Shown: positions 1 through 6,879 of the stretch, in pieces
How the letters are laid out: each line of letters begins with the position of its first letter
Numbering within the stretch: the stretch's first letter is position 1
From: Prevotellaceae bacterium UBA1075
GTDB taxonomy: Bacteria > Bacteroidota > Bacteroidia > Bacteroidales > Bacteroidaceae
Length of the DNA stretch: 12,471 bases
Assembly (NCBI GenBank): GCA_002316015.1
Contig: DCCS01000039.1
Location: 109,616 to 122,086 of the forward strand
Direction: 5' to 3'
Translations under genes and position numbers: made by a program
Notes under the pieces: generated by a model
What the model saw: the letters and a program-made list of their open reading frames with translations, nothing else
Databases searched by the model: none
Told to the model about the DNA's origin: nothing

Positions 1-218
1 CGCTTCATCACATACTGCGCGCCCTCGAATCCGGGCATGCGCAGCAGGCTGTCCTCGGCCTCGTAGATGCGCTCCATCTGCCTTTGGAACAGGTCGCATC
101 GCGGCTCCACATGCAGCATCACATGCCACTCGGCCACCTCGCCGCGCGCGTCGAAGCGGGTCACCTGGGCGTGAACGCCCAGGTGGGCAAGGCTTATCTT
201 GTCATATTTGATTGCCAT
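1..218 (-). CDS. N-terminal fragment of an unrecognised protein, cut by the window edge
   Basis: An open frame starts with ATG at 218 and stays open for 72 codons to the left edge, so only the N-terminus is present. It is preceded by a purine-rich ribosome-binding site (AGAAAGGA, about 9 bases upstream) and by a Bacteroidota -7 box at 242-249, which supports both the start and independent transcription. The fragment begins MAIKYDKISLAHLGVHAQV, has no signal peptide and is probably cytoplasmic. It contains EWHVMLHVEP, then a helix-like stretch QRQMERIYEAEDSLLRMPG. The alternation of a strand with a long helix vaguely recalls YjgF/RidA-type folds, but I do not recognise the family and give no function. 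It lies 66 bases downstream of the cytochrome lipoprotein gene, on the same strand; readthrough from that operon is possible. Confidence 0.6.
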   Translation of the reverse strand, partial: MAIKYDKISLAHLGVHAQVTRFDARGEVAEWHVMLHVEPRCDLFQRQMERIYEAEDSLLRMPGFEGAQYVMK

Positions 219-241
219 TGTCGTGAAATCCTTTCTGTTTG

Positions 242-249
242 CAAAGTTA
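242..249 (-). promoter_or_regulatory. Bacteroidota -7 promoter box for the left-edge gene
   Basis: On the minus strand this reads TAACTTTG followed by C, an exact match to the TAnnTTTG consensus of the Bacteroidota primary sigma factor. It ends 23 bases before the ATG at 218, so transcription would begin with a leader of about 18 bases. I see no convincing TTG -33 element 19-21 bases upstream. Confidence 0.55.
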
Positions 250-284
250 CGAATAATCCTCTGTCTCCCGTGGGTGGAAGCCGC

Positions 285-1037
285 CTAATTGCCCGCCGGG
301 GCAGGCTGTGCCTCTATCCACTTGCGCAGGTAGGCGCGCACCTCGGCCAGGTTGTCCTTGAAGTGGCTGCTGATGATTTCGGTGTGGTTGTAGTGCAGGA
401 GGTTCTCGCCGCCGTCGTTCAGTATGCGCCACAGCAGGCTTCCCTCGGGGTCACCGCCCGCCACGAGCGTCTCGCCCGGCCTGGTGGTGCTGGGCACGTT
501 CACCAGGTCGGCCCGGGCGTTGCCCTCGGTGAGGTCCAGCCCCGCCGCCTTGTGCCCGTTGGCCCCGTGGCACTGGATGCACGCCTTGTCCAGCATGCCC
601 CGTTGCAGGCATCCTGTGGCACTGGCGTCCAGGGTGCCCATGTCCAGGCGTATGGTGTCGTGCTGCCCCTCGTGGTCGGCCAGCCTCACCGTGGCGAGTG
701 ACAGGATGCGCTCGCGCAGGCTGTTGGTCACGGCCACTTCCACGGTGCTCACGTTGCCGCTTATGTTGGACAGGGTGAGGGTGACGGGGCTGTCTCCCGT
801 GCCCGTCGGGATGGCGCGCTGCATCACGGCGAAGTTGTCGTCCTCCTGGAAGCCTGCCAGCGCCAGCGTGTAGCCGGCGGGCAGCGAGGACAGCCCGTGC
901 AGCGTGGCCGTCAGCTTCACGTTGTATCCCTTGCTGTCCACGGTGTAGTGTGTCTCCGTGATGTCGCCGCTGTCGCAACCGGCCAGCAGGCTTGCCCCGG
1001 CCAGCAGGAGCAGCGGGATCAGGTGTCTTGTGTTCAT
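285..1037 (-). CDS. Mono-heme c-type cytochrome lipoprotein (PSCyt1-like)
   Basis: A 250-residue lipoprotein. The signal peptide MNTRHLIPLLLLAGASLLAG ends in a lipobox at Cys21 (LAGC), followed by the acidic stretch DSGDITE. Residues about 30-135 look like a small beta-rich domain that I do not recognise. Residues about 140-245 form a cytochrome c domain with one heme-binding motif, CIQCH at 153-157 (bases 567-581). The later segment GDPEGSLLWRIL (about 195-206) and the closing helix RAYLRKWIEA resemble PSCyt1-type cytochromes (PF07635). That family usually has a Met-Pro-Pro loop giving the distal heme ligand; none is present here, and His215 or His218 could substitute. The gene is last in the five-gene run, 110 bases after the porin gene. 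It likely carries electrons at the outer membrane, perhaps for the di-heme protein; this role is inferred. The start is fixed by the signal peptide. Confidence 0.85.
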   Translation of the reverse strand: MNTRHLIPLLLLAGASLLAGCDSGDITETHYTVDSKGYNVKLTATLHGLSSLPAGYTLALAGFQEDDNFAVMQRAIPTGTGDSPVTLTLSNISGNVSTVEVAVTNSLRERILSLATVRLADHEGQHDTIRLDMGTLDASATGCLQRGMLDKACIQCHGANGHKAAGLDLTEGNARADLVNVPSTTRPGETLVAGGDPEGSLLWRILNDGGENLLHYNHTEIISSHFKDNLAEVRAYLRKWIEAQPAPAGN

Positions 1038-1082
1038 GTGTTCGTGGTTACGGTTATATGGTTATGTGCTTTCGCGGCGTGT

Positions 1083-1121
1083 GGCCGGGTGACGCGTGCC
1101 TGGGCGCCCGCCTGCCCGGCC
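1083..1121 (-). other. Nested GC-rich inverted repeat in the porin-cytochrome gap
   Basis: The 110-base gap between the second porin and the cytochrome gene holds the 7-bp inverted repeat GGCCGGG (1083-1089) / CCCGGCC (1115-1121), with the 8-bp palindrome GGGCGCCC at 1102-1109 inside its loop. It lies just after the porin stop codon. It could protect the upstream mRNA or act as a partial terminator that lowers cytochrome expression. There is no T-run after it, so a simple terminator is unlikely. Confidence 0.4.
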
Positions 1122-1147
1122 TCGTTGCCGCCAGGGCGCGTGCCTCC

Positions 1148-2476
1148 TCAGAATGAGTACTGGAGCTGCAGGCTGGCCGTGTGGGTGCTGATGCCCAGGT
1201 CATCGTTGTCGCGGTCGAGCTGTGTCTTGTGCCCGTAGCGTCCCGTGAACTGGTACATGCCCGAGAGCTTGAGGTTGCACTTGTTGATGTAGTAATTGAG
1301 CACCACGGCCGGCATGTTGAGGAAGCCGTCCTTGGTGGAGCCGTTGCGGTCCAGGAAGTCATAGCGCACGCCGCCCTGCAGCGCGTGGGTGAAGAAGTAG
1401 CCCAGCTGGCCATACGCGCCCCAGTAATTGAAGGTGCGGTCGATCTTCTGCCTGTTGGTGAAGCCCACGTGCATCCAGTAGCCCTCCGCCGCAGCGTACC
1501 AGCGGTTGTAGAGCATGCTCCACTCCACGCCCAGGCGCGCGTCATTGGTGCTCTCGCTCTCGCTCTCCACGTTCAGCCCTCCGCTGATGCCGAAGAGCAT
1601 GTGCCGTCCCTTGAGCATGTGGCTGTTGCCCTGCGTGGCGGGCATGTTGCCCCAGGGCATGAAGGTGATGCGCCCCGCATAGAGCAGCGAGGGGATGTGC
1701 CAGTCGTCGGAGAAGGTCTTGGTGGCGGTATTCACGCCCGATCCCGTGCCGTTCCACAGTCCGGCCTCGTAGCCCATGTGCCAGCCCTGGGGCTTCTGCC
1801 TGTTGAGCCGCGCGATGCCGTGGAACTCAAAGCCCAGGTCGAATCCTGTGCCTATGGTGGGCGTGACGGCGTTGAGCGTGTAGGGCATGATGCTGGTGGC
1901 CGTGAGCGAGGTGGGCATCAGGGGGAACAGCGTCTCGCCCAGCGTGGTGAGATAGGCGTGGGTGAAGGGAGTCTTGAACTTGCCCGCGCGGAAGCGTGCG
2001 GCGGGGCTCACGCGGTAGTCCACCCACGCCTGCTGCAGCACGTTGGCCCCTGTGGCGGCCGCGTTGATGCTCAGGTTGTAGTCCAGCCGGCCGAATGTGG
2101 TGCCCGTGAAGCCCAGGATGGCATAGGGGATGGCGAAGCCGGAGTTGGCCACGTTGTCCTGGTTGTATGCCTTGTCGAGCCCCTCGTCGTCGTAGTAGTT
2201 GAGGTTGAGGCGCGTCTGCATGAACAGGTAAGGCTTGAAGACGAAGCGCCCGTCCTTGCTCTGCAGCGTGAACCCTCGGTCGTCGGCGATGCCCAGCACG
2301 CCATTGTCCATGTTGATGCCCGGGGTCTCGTGCTTGAGCGCGGCACTCTCGATGTTGTACTTCTCGAATACGGCCTTGCCGCCCTCTTCCTGTGCGGGCT
2401 TGGTGCCGGTCTGCTCGTCGGCCAGCACGGGGAGTGCTGCCAGGCCCATGAGGGCCATGAAGAATATCTTTCTCAT
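1148..2476 (-). CDS. Outer-membrane porin, OprO/OprP-like
   Basis: A 442-residue protein with a signal peptide (MRKIFFMALMGLAALPVLA, likely cut near residue 20), a charged N-terminal linker, then many alternating amphipathic strands typical of a beta-barrel (for example FVFKPYLFMQTRLNLNYYD, RFRAGKFKTPFTHAY, GLEW-like strands, and NLKLSGMYQFTGRYG). It ends in LQLQYSF; the terminal Phe is the usual outer-membrane barrel signal. The segment FRAGKFKTPF followed by a long loop matches phosphate-selective porin O/P proteins (PF07396), whose substrates in Bacteroidota are mostly unknown. The frame stays open far upstream into the DHOR gene, but the true start is the ATG at 2476, shown by the signal peptide and the 65-base gap after the DHOR stop. 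A loop encoded near 1550-1567 carries an ESESES stretch. It probably admits a small anion or chelate for the iron/heme operon; this is inference. Confidence 0.88.
   Translation of the reverse strand: MRKIFFMALMGLAALPVLADEQTGTKPAQEEGGKAVFEKYNIESAALKHETPGINMDNGVLGIADDRGFTLQSKDGRFVFKPYLFMQTRLNLNYYDDEGLDKAYNQDNVANSGFAIPYAILGFTGTTFGRLDYNLSINAAATGANVLQQAWVDYRVSPAARFRAGKFKTPFTHAYLTTLGETLFPLMPTSLTATSIMPYTLNAVTPTIGTGFDLGFEFHGIARLNRQKPQGWHMGYEAGLWNGTGSGVNTATKTFSDDWHIPSLLYAGRITFMPWGNMPATQGNSHMLKGRHMLFGISGGLNVESESESTNDARLGVEWSMLYNRWYAAAEGYWMHVGFTNRQKIDRTFNYWGAYGQLGYFFTHALQGGVRYDFLDRNGSTKDGFLNMPAVVLNYYINKCNLKLSGMYQFTGRYGHKTQLDRDNDDLGISTHTASLQLQYSF
1550..1567 (+). repeat. Three tandem GCTCTC hexamers inside the porin gene
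   Basis: Three perfect copies of a 6-base unit encode the Glu-Ser repeat of a polar segment (VESESESTND), probably an extracellular loop or turn of the barrel. Because the unit is a multiple of three, slippage would lengthen or shorten the loop by two residues without breaking the frame. Confidence 0.6.
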
Positions 2477-2541
2477 GTTAGGTCTGTGTTTCTTTATTGT
2501 TGTGTCCGTGTGGTTTCCCGCATCCGTTTCCCGGCCTCTCC

Positions 2542-4017
2542 TTACAGTGACTCCAGGAACTTGATGAGCGCGGAGCGGTCCTCGCGGCCCATGCGGGCGA
2601 AGAGGTTCTTCGAAGCCTCGCCCTCGCCTCCGTGCCACATGATGGCCTCGGTGAGGTTGCGCGCGCGTCCGTCGTGCAGGAAGTAGGTGTGTGCGTTGAC
2701 CTTCTCCTGCAGTCCTATGCCCCACAGGGGCGTGGTGCGCCACTCGTTGCCTTGCGCCAGGCCGCTCACATAATGGTCGTTGAGCCCCACGCCCATTATC
2801 TCGCTGCCCATGTCGTGCAGCAGATAGTCGCTGTAGGGGTGTATGGTCTGTCCGCCCAGCCAGGGCAGTTCCGTGCCGTTGAGCAGCGTGGCTCCGCGTG
2901 GCCTGGTGTGCAGTGTGGTGACGTGGCACAGGTGGCACTTGGCCTCGTGGAACATCTTCTCGCCTCGCTTCACTTGCGGGTCGTTGACGTTGCGCCGCGC
3001 GGGCACACCCAGTCCGTGCAGGTAATAGTCCACGTCTTCCATGTCCTGCGTGCTCACGTCCAGCTGGCTGTAGTAGAGTCCCATCATCGACCCGTCCTTC
3101 ATCTGGGACTGCCCCTCGCATATCTCCTCCGGGTAGCGGCTGTTGGTGCAGCCCATGTCGCTGGAGAAGCCCAGCTCGACGGTGAGGTCGGCGTGCTGCG
3201 CCTTGTTGCCGCTCAGTCCCAGCTGCTTGATGCCGCGCTCGGTGATGTAGTTGCACCGCCCGCTGATTCCATATTCAGGGTAATTGCTCTTCTGGGCCAG
3301 CCGTTCTATCTCGTTGCGGTCCAGTGCCATCATCTGTCCCATGCCCACATGCCGCAGGGGGATGCGCACCGTGCAGAAGAGGTCCTCGGCCTTGATGGGG
3401 TCACTCGTGTTGCCATAGGGCGCGTACCAGTCCTTGATGGTGTATTCGGGATAGGCCAGTTCGTACTCGTCGCCATCGGGGAACTGGAACTTCTGGTAGC
3501 GCCATCGGCATTCGAGCTTGCCCTCGGCCTTTACCCCGTAGATGCTCTGGTCGTGGAGCACGCGCCCGTAGTTCTGAAAGAAGGCCCCGTTCTTGCGCGA
3601 GATGTACACCAGCATGCTGCTGAAGCCGTACTCGCCGCTGCCAAAGACGGGTGTCCCGTCGGGGTCGGTGCCTGTCTGTGTCCACAGGGCAGGCTTGGTG
3701 CGGCCTGCGTTGCGGTGGCACGAGCCGCAACTGTAGCCCGCATACACAGGCCCCAGGCCCTCGCTCTGCGAGCGTGCGTCGTCATAGAGTCTGTCCCCCT
3801 TGGTGAACCGCTTCTGGTTGGCGGGTATGCCGGACACCCAATCGGCGTCCGTGTCATATGCGAAAGAAGAATTGATGAAGTTGGTGGATGTACCCGCGCT
3901 GAGCGCGTATCCCTCGGGGATTTCCAGGTCTGTGACATCCAGCGCGTCGTCATCCTCGCAGCTGGCCAACCCGCAGAGGAGTGTGAGGGAGAGTGCTGAC
4001 CATAGAAACTTGTTCAT
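2542..4017 (-). CDS. Di-heme DHOR-family c-type cytochrome lipoprotein (putative peroxidase/oxidoreductase)
   Basis: A 491-residue lipoprotein. The signal peptide ends at lipobox LASC with Cys20, followed by EDDDALD. Two c-heme motifs are present: CGSCH at 97-101 (bases 3715-3729) and CHLCH at 361-365 (bases 2923-2937). The spacing, the segment TPLWGIG (429-435) and the C-terminal block FLHDGRARNLTEAIMWHGGE (446-465) match the DHOR family (PF06537, COG3488), relatives of bacterial di-heme peroxidases and MauG. The frame is open upstream to 4080, but the ATG at 4017 gives the signal peptide. The gene lies 122 bases after the imelysin gene and 65 before the second porin. In several Proteobacteria DHOR genes adjoin imelysin genes in iron-regulated loci. 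An oxidoreductase acting on iron or an iron chelate outside the cytoplasm is the likeliest role; the exact substrate cannot be read from sequence. Confidence 0.9.
   Translation of the reverse strand: MNKFLWSALSLTLLCGLASCEDDDALDVTDLEIPEGYALSAGTSTNFINSSFAYDTDADWVSGIPANQKRFTKGDRLYDDARSQSEGLGPVYAGYSCGSCHRNAGRTKPALWTQTGTDPDGTPVFGSGEYGFSSMLVYISRKNGAFFQNYGRVLHDQSIYGVKAEGKLECRWRYQKFQFPDGDEYELAYPEYTIKDWYAPYGNTSDPIKAEDLFCTVRIPLRHVGMGQMMALDRNEIERLAQKSNYPEYGISGRCNYITERGIKQLGLSGNKAQHADLTVELGFSSDMGCTNSRYPEEICEGQSQMKDGSMMGLYYSQLDVSTQDMEDVDYYLHGLGVPARRNVNDPQVKRGEKMFHEAKCHLCHVTTLHTRPRGATLLNGTELPWLGGQTIHPYSDYLLHDMGSEIMGVGLNDHYVSGLAQGNEWRTTPLWGIGLQEKVNAHTYFLHDGRARNLTEAIMWHGGEGEASKNLFARMGREDRSALIKFLESL
2923..2937 (-). 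other. Second CxxCH heme-attachment motif of the DHOR protein
   Basis: Codons here spell Cys-His-Leu-Cys-His (residues 361-365), the covalent attachment site of the C-terminal heme. The first site (Cys-Gly-Ser-Cys-His, residues 97-101) is at 3715-3729. Both sites are intact, so the protein should bind two c-type hemes if a cytochrome maturation system is present in the genome. Confidence 0.85.
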
Positions 4018-4042
4018 GTCTCGTGAGTTGTTTGTCGGCATA

Positions 4043-4096
4043 GCGCGGGAAAGGACGCGGCTGCCTTTTGGCCTCCGCATCCGTCTTCCCGCGTCC
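4043..4096 (-). other. Alternative stem-loops between the imelysin and DHOR genes
   Basis: The 122-base gap contains two mutually exclusive pairings that share one arm. GGACGCGG (4053-4060) pairs with CCGCGTCC (4089-4096), while CGCGGGAA (4044-4051) pairs with TTCCCGCG (4086-4093). A small inner hairpin (GCC-AAAA-GGC on the minus strand) lies in the loop. I see no T-run and no TAnnTTTG box, so this is more likely an mRNA processing or stability element than a terminator or a new promoter. Confidence 0.45.
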
Positions 4097-4139
4097 TGTT
4101 ATGCGTGTGATGCTTTCCTTATGTTGTGGCAGGCAAGGT

Positions 4140-5348
4140 TTACTTGCTGATTGTGCGGTATTTCCCGTCATAGAAGAGCAGGAACTCCAGTGTGTGGAAT
4201 CCGCGCACGTTCTGCACCGCAGCGATGGTCTCGTCGTTCTCGTCAAACTCGCCTTCCCATTCCAGGTTGCTGAAGTTGCCGCTTGCCAGTGTGTTCTTCA
4301 GAGCCTCCACGTCCAGGGGCCATGAGTCCATGTTGGGGTCGAGACCCATGTCGGCCACGGGGCCGAAGAGGAAGGCCTCGCTGGTCTCCCAGGGTTCACG
4401 GGCGTCTATCCACTTCATGGCGGCTGCCTTGAAGGCCTGGTTCACGTCGTCGGCAGTCTTGGTGCTGGCCTTGTAGGCATTGGCTGTGTTGGCCAGAGTG
4501 CGCACGGCTGTGTTGAGCTCCTTGTTGGCGTCAAGCAGGCTGGCGTATGTGGGGAGCACCACATGGTCGGTGTAGTCGGTGATGATGGGCTTCAGGTCTT
4601 CCTCGCTTGCGGCTGTCATCACGGGCTTGAGGTCGTTGGTGAGCACCTTCTCCAGCGCCGAGCAGGCATCCTGTGCCACCAGCACCGTGTTGCTGCCCAG
4701 GTAACTGCGCAGGGGAGCCTTGATGCCCTGGATGGCATTGACGGCCGTGTTGATTTTGGTGACGAGGCTGTTGTAGAGGTCAGGGTTGCTGGCCTTCAGG
4801 TATGAGGCGACAGAGTTGCTGGCCTCCTGCCCGTTGCGTGTGCCATAGACGGCGTTGCGGATGGAGAGGATGTTGTTGGTGTAGTCGTCGATAGAGTGGT
4901 GGCTGTACCATGACTCCACGGCATACACAGCCTCCTTGTACTTCCCGCTCTCCCACAGGTCGCGTGGATCGCCTATCTTGGCTGTGCCCACCTCGTTGGC
5001 GATGTCGGCGCATCCCTCGATGATCTGCTGCACGCAGTTGCTGTAACTGGCATAAGTCTTGCCGGGGCCGGGGGTCTTGAACTGCTCGGCGTATGCCTCG
5101 CCACCCTTGTAACTGTCGGTCCAGGCGCTCTTCAGTGTGGAGGCATCCTTGGTCAGGAGGTTTGCCACCTGCACGCTGTACTGCACCCAGTTGGTCAGGT
5201 TATCGTCTGTCACGGCTGTCTTGTCCTCCTCGAAGTTCACATCGGCGATGCCCTCGGGGATAGTCTTCTCCTTGTTGTCGTCCTCACATGCGGTGAAGGT
5301 GGTCAGGCCCATAGCCAGCAGGCCCGCCAGTAACAGGTTCTTCTTCAT
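4140..5348 (-). CDS. Imelysin-family (M75-like) lipoprotein, iron-uptake associated
   Basis: A 402-residue lipoprotein with signal peptide MKKNLLLAGLLAMGLTTFTA and lipobox Cys21, followed by EDDNKEK. The rest is almost all helical. The C-terminal part carries WIDAREPWETSEAFLFGPV (313-331) and then the family motif GxHxxE as GFHTLE at 383-388 (bases 4185-4202), followed by FLLF. Imelysin-like proteins were once called insulin-cleaving peptidases but are now linked to iron uptake, with a site at the interface of two four-helix bundles. The motif lies near the C-terminus, as in the circularly permuted form known from a Bacteroides ovatus homologue. The gene starts 36 bases after the coiled-coil porin stop, with AAGAAG just before the ATG, so it is certainly co-transcribed with it. 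It probably binds iron or an iron complex at the outer membrane and works with the adjacent di-heme protein. Confidence 0.93.
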   Translation of the reverse strand: MKKNLLLAGLLAMGLTTFTACEDDNKEKTIPEGIADVNFEEDKTAVTDDNLTNWVQYSVQVANLLTKDASTLKSAWTDSYKGGEAYAEQFKTPGPGKTYASYSNCVQQIIEGCADIANEVGTAKIGDPRDLWESGKYKEAVYAVESWYSHHSIDDYTNNILSIRNAVYGTRNGQEASNSVASYLKASNPDLYNSLVTKINTAVNAIQGIKAPLRSYLGSNTVLVAQDACSALEKVLTNDLKPVMTAASEEDLKPIITDYTDHVVLPTYASLLDANKELNTAVRTLANTANAYKASTKTADDVNQAFKAAAMKWIDAREPWETSEAFLFGPVADMGLDPNMDSWPLDVEALKNTLASGNFSNLEWEGEFDENDETIAAVQNVRGFHTLEFLLFYDGKYRTISK

Positions 5349-5384
5349 TCTTCTTGATATTTTAAATGGTTCTCTGTATATTCC

Positions 5385-6833
5385 TTATTTATCCTTGCGC
5401 AGGCTCTCTATCTCCCGCTGCATCTGCTCCAGGCGGCTGTTCATCTCGCTGATGGTGTGCTGCTGGTCCTTCAGCTGGCGGCGCGCACGGATGTCCTTCA
5501 CGGTGCGGTCGCTGAGGAACCATCCTGTGAAGGCCAGTCCCAGGGCAAACTCATTCTCGCTGTTGTAGGCGCCTCCGCCTATCTTGCGCTTGGTGTAGTC
5601 GGCCTTCACCACCAGGTAGGGCAGCGGGCGGTAGTTGATGCCGGCTACCCACATGTTGGTCTTCAGGCGTGCGTCGGCGGGTGTGTTGCAGTACTTGTCC
5701 ACCACCACATGCTCCTGTGGGTTGTAGTACTCGTAGCGGAAGAAGGGGATGAGGTCGGGCATCTTCCCGTTGCCGACGAAGCCCTTCAGCCTCAGTCCCA
5801 CCTCTCCTCCGTAGCTCACGGCCTTCTCGGCGATGGGAGCCGTGCGTGCATAGGGCGAGAGGTTGCTCAGCTTGCTGTTCTTGTCACTCAGCCTGCTGCT
5901 GTTGGACAGGTGCCCCTGCATCACGTTGGCGCGCGCGATGACCCACTGGTTCATGTACTGTGCGTCCACGCTCCAGATGCGCACGGGAGCCTTGAAGTTG
6001 TAGGTGTGTGGCTTGTCGGCGTTGCTCCCCACGTTGCGGCAATAGTAGAAGCTGCCGCCCAGGCGCAGGCCTGGTATGCCCCGGTAGTTGAGTCGTCCCA
6101 CATAGCCCGGGCTGGTGAAGTTGTCCTCCTCGAAGATTCGGTTGTTGGCCTCGCCTGCCCAGCTGTTGCGGTTGAAGCCGTTGGCGTTGAGTCCGGCGAC
6201 CACCATGGCCTCATAGTCGAAGCTTGCCCAGCGGCGGCCGAATTGTCCCCGTATCTCTGCCCCCGTGGCATGCCAGGTGCTGGGGATGATGGTGGTCTCG
6301 CCCTCGGGGCGCACCGTGCCGAAGAAGAGGATGGGCTCGTGGTGCGCGTTGGTCAGTCCCACGGGCACTATCATGTGCCCGGCGCGCACGCTGAAGGCGT
6401 TGTTGAGGCGGTAGGTGATGTGGAACTGCTCCAGGGCCACCTCGCCCCCTTTCTCGACCTCGGTCTCGTACTCGCCGTTCTCCGTGTTCTCGATCTCGTA
6501 CTCGGTGCCCACTCCCCCGGCCTCGAACTCTATCTCCATGCCCAGTGCCCAGTGCCTGTTGAACTTGTAGTCGCCCGCTATCACGAAGCGTGGCATGGAT
6601 ATGGTGTTGCGCCTTATCCTGGCGTTGCCCTCCTTGGTGCCCTTGAAGCGGTTGATGCCGTAGTTCTTGAACGCGCCCACCAGTTCACCGTACCCTCCGA
6701 TGCGGTAGCGGTCGAAACTGTCATACTCGGTGCTGTCGGCATTCCACTGCGCCCTGGCGGGGGTTGCCCAGGCGAGTGCCACGGCCAGGCCGGCCAGCCC
6801 GGCAATGCTCTTCTTTCCTTTCATCTTGTGCAT
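5385..6833 (-). CDS. Outer-membrane porin with C-terminal coiled coil, first gene of the operon
   Basis: A 482-residue protein with a signal peptide ending in TPARA before QWNADSTEYD, then a beta-barrel of alternating strands from about RIGGYGELVGAF onward (for example HWALGMEIEFEAG, FHITYRLNNAFSVRAGHMIV and LVVKADYTKRKIGG). It resembles OprO/OprP- or DcaP-like porins of Bacteroidota. The last barrel-like strand is FALGLAFTGWFL; after it come 38 residues (445-482, bases 5388-5501) with heptad spacing, RQLKDQQHTISEMNSRLEQM and beyond, a coiled coil that most porins lack at this end. An acidic insert (EIENTENGEYETEVEKGGE) is probably a loop. The start is either the ATG at 6833 or the ATG at 6824; both fit the promoter at 6849-6879. 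The frame extends to a TTG at 6851, but that lies inside the promoter. Substrate unknown; its place suggests an iron-related solute. Confidence 0.88.
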   Translation of the reverse strand: MHKMKGKKSIAGLAGLAVALAWATPARAQWNADSTEYDSFDRYRIGGYGELVGAFKNYGINRFKGTKEGNARIRRNTISMPRFVIAGDYKFNRHWALGMEIEFEAGGVGTEYEIENTENGEYETEVEKGGEVALEQFHITYRLNNAFSVRAGHMIVPVGLTNAHHEPILFFGTVRPEGETTIIPSTWHATGAEIRGQFGRRWASFDYEAMVVAGLNANGFNRNSWAGEANNRIFEEDNFTSPGYVGRLNYRGIPGLRLGGSFYYCRNVGSNADKPHTYNFKAPVRIWSVDAQYMNQWVIARANVMQGHLSNSSRLSDKNSKLSNLSPYARTAPIAEKAVSYGGEVGLRLKGFVGNGKMPDLIPFFRYEYYNPQEHVVVDKYCNTPADARLKTNMWVAGINYRPLPYLVVKADYTKRKIGGGAYNSENEFALGLAFTGWFLSDRTVKDIRARRQLKDQQHTISEMNSRLEQMQREIESLRKDK

Positions 6834-6848
6834 GTGGTTTTGTCGGTG

Positions 6849-6879
6849 CAAAATTATACTGACTTGCGAAGCCTTGCAA
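6849..6879 (-). promoter_or_regulatory. Bacteroidota promoter of the porin-imelysin-DHOR operon
   Basis: On the minus strand a TTG (6877-6879) is followed by 20 bases and then TAATTTTG (6849-6856), matching the Bacteroidota -33/-7 pattern (TTTG or TTG, 19-21 bases, TAnnTTTG). T-rich DNA lies upstream on the plus strand around 6885-6900 (A-rich on the coding strand). The expected start site is near 6843, leaving a leader of only about 10-19 bases, too short for a riboswitch. This is the best promoter in the window. Confidence 0.7.
6864..6879. promoter_or_regulatory. Imperfect palindrome in the operon promoter, candidate operator
   Basis: TTGCGAAG/CCTTGCAA is a 16-bp palindrome matching at 6 of 8 paired positions, with outer half-sites TTGC and GCAA. 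It covers the -33 element and most of the spacer of the operon promoter, so a protein bound there would block transcription. No regulator is assigned; the divergent hemerythrin-LuxR protein is the nearest candidate. Confidence 0.3.

Noticed and set aside
1181..2686. Long plus-strand open frame of about 500 codons opposite the second porin and DHOR genes
   Set aside because: Its translation is a Val/His/Ala/Gly-rich reading of GC-rich codons on the antisense strand, without domains; the minus-strand genes have signal peptides, heme motifs and barrel strands.
2477..3256. N-terminal extension of the second porin by 260 residues
   Set aside because: It lies in the DHOR gene in another frame and has a shadow-type composition; the signal peptide at 2476 marks the real start.
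2632..3999. Plus-strand open frame opposite the DHOR gene
   Set aside because: No recognisable motif; the opposite strand encodes a clear two-heme protein.
4140..5348. Imelysin as a secreted metallopeptidase
   Set aside because: Structural work on the family showed the GxHxxE region differs from HxxE peptidases, and genomic context points to iron uptake.
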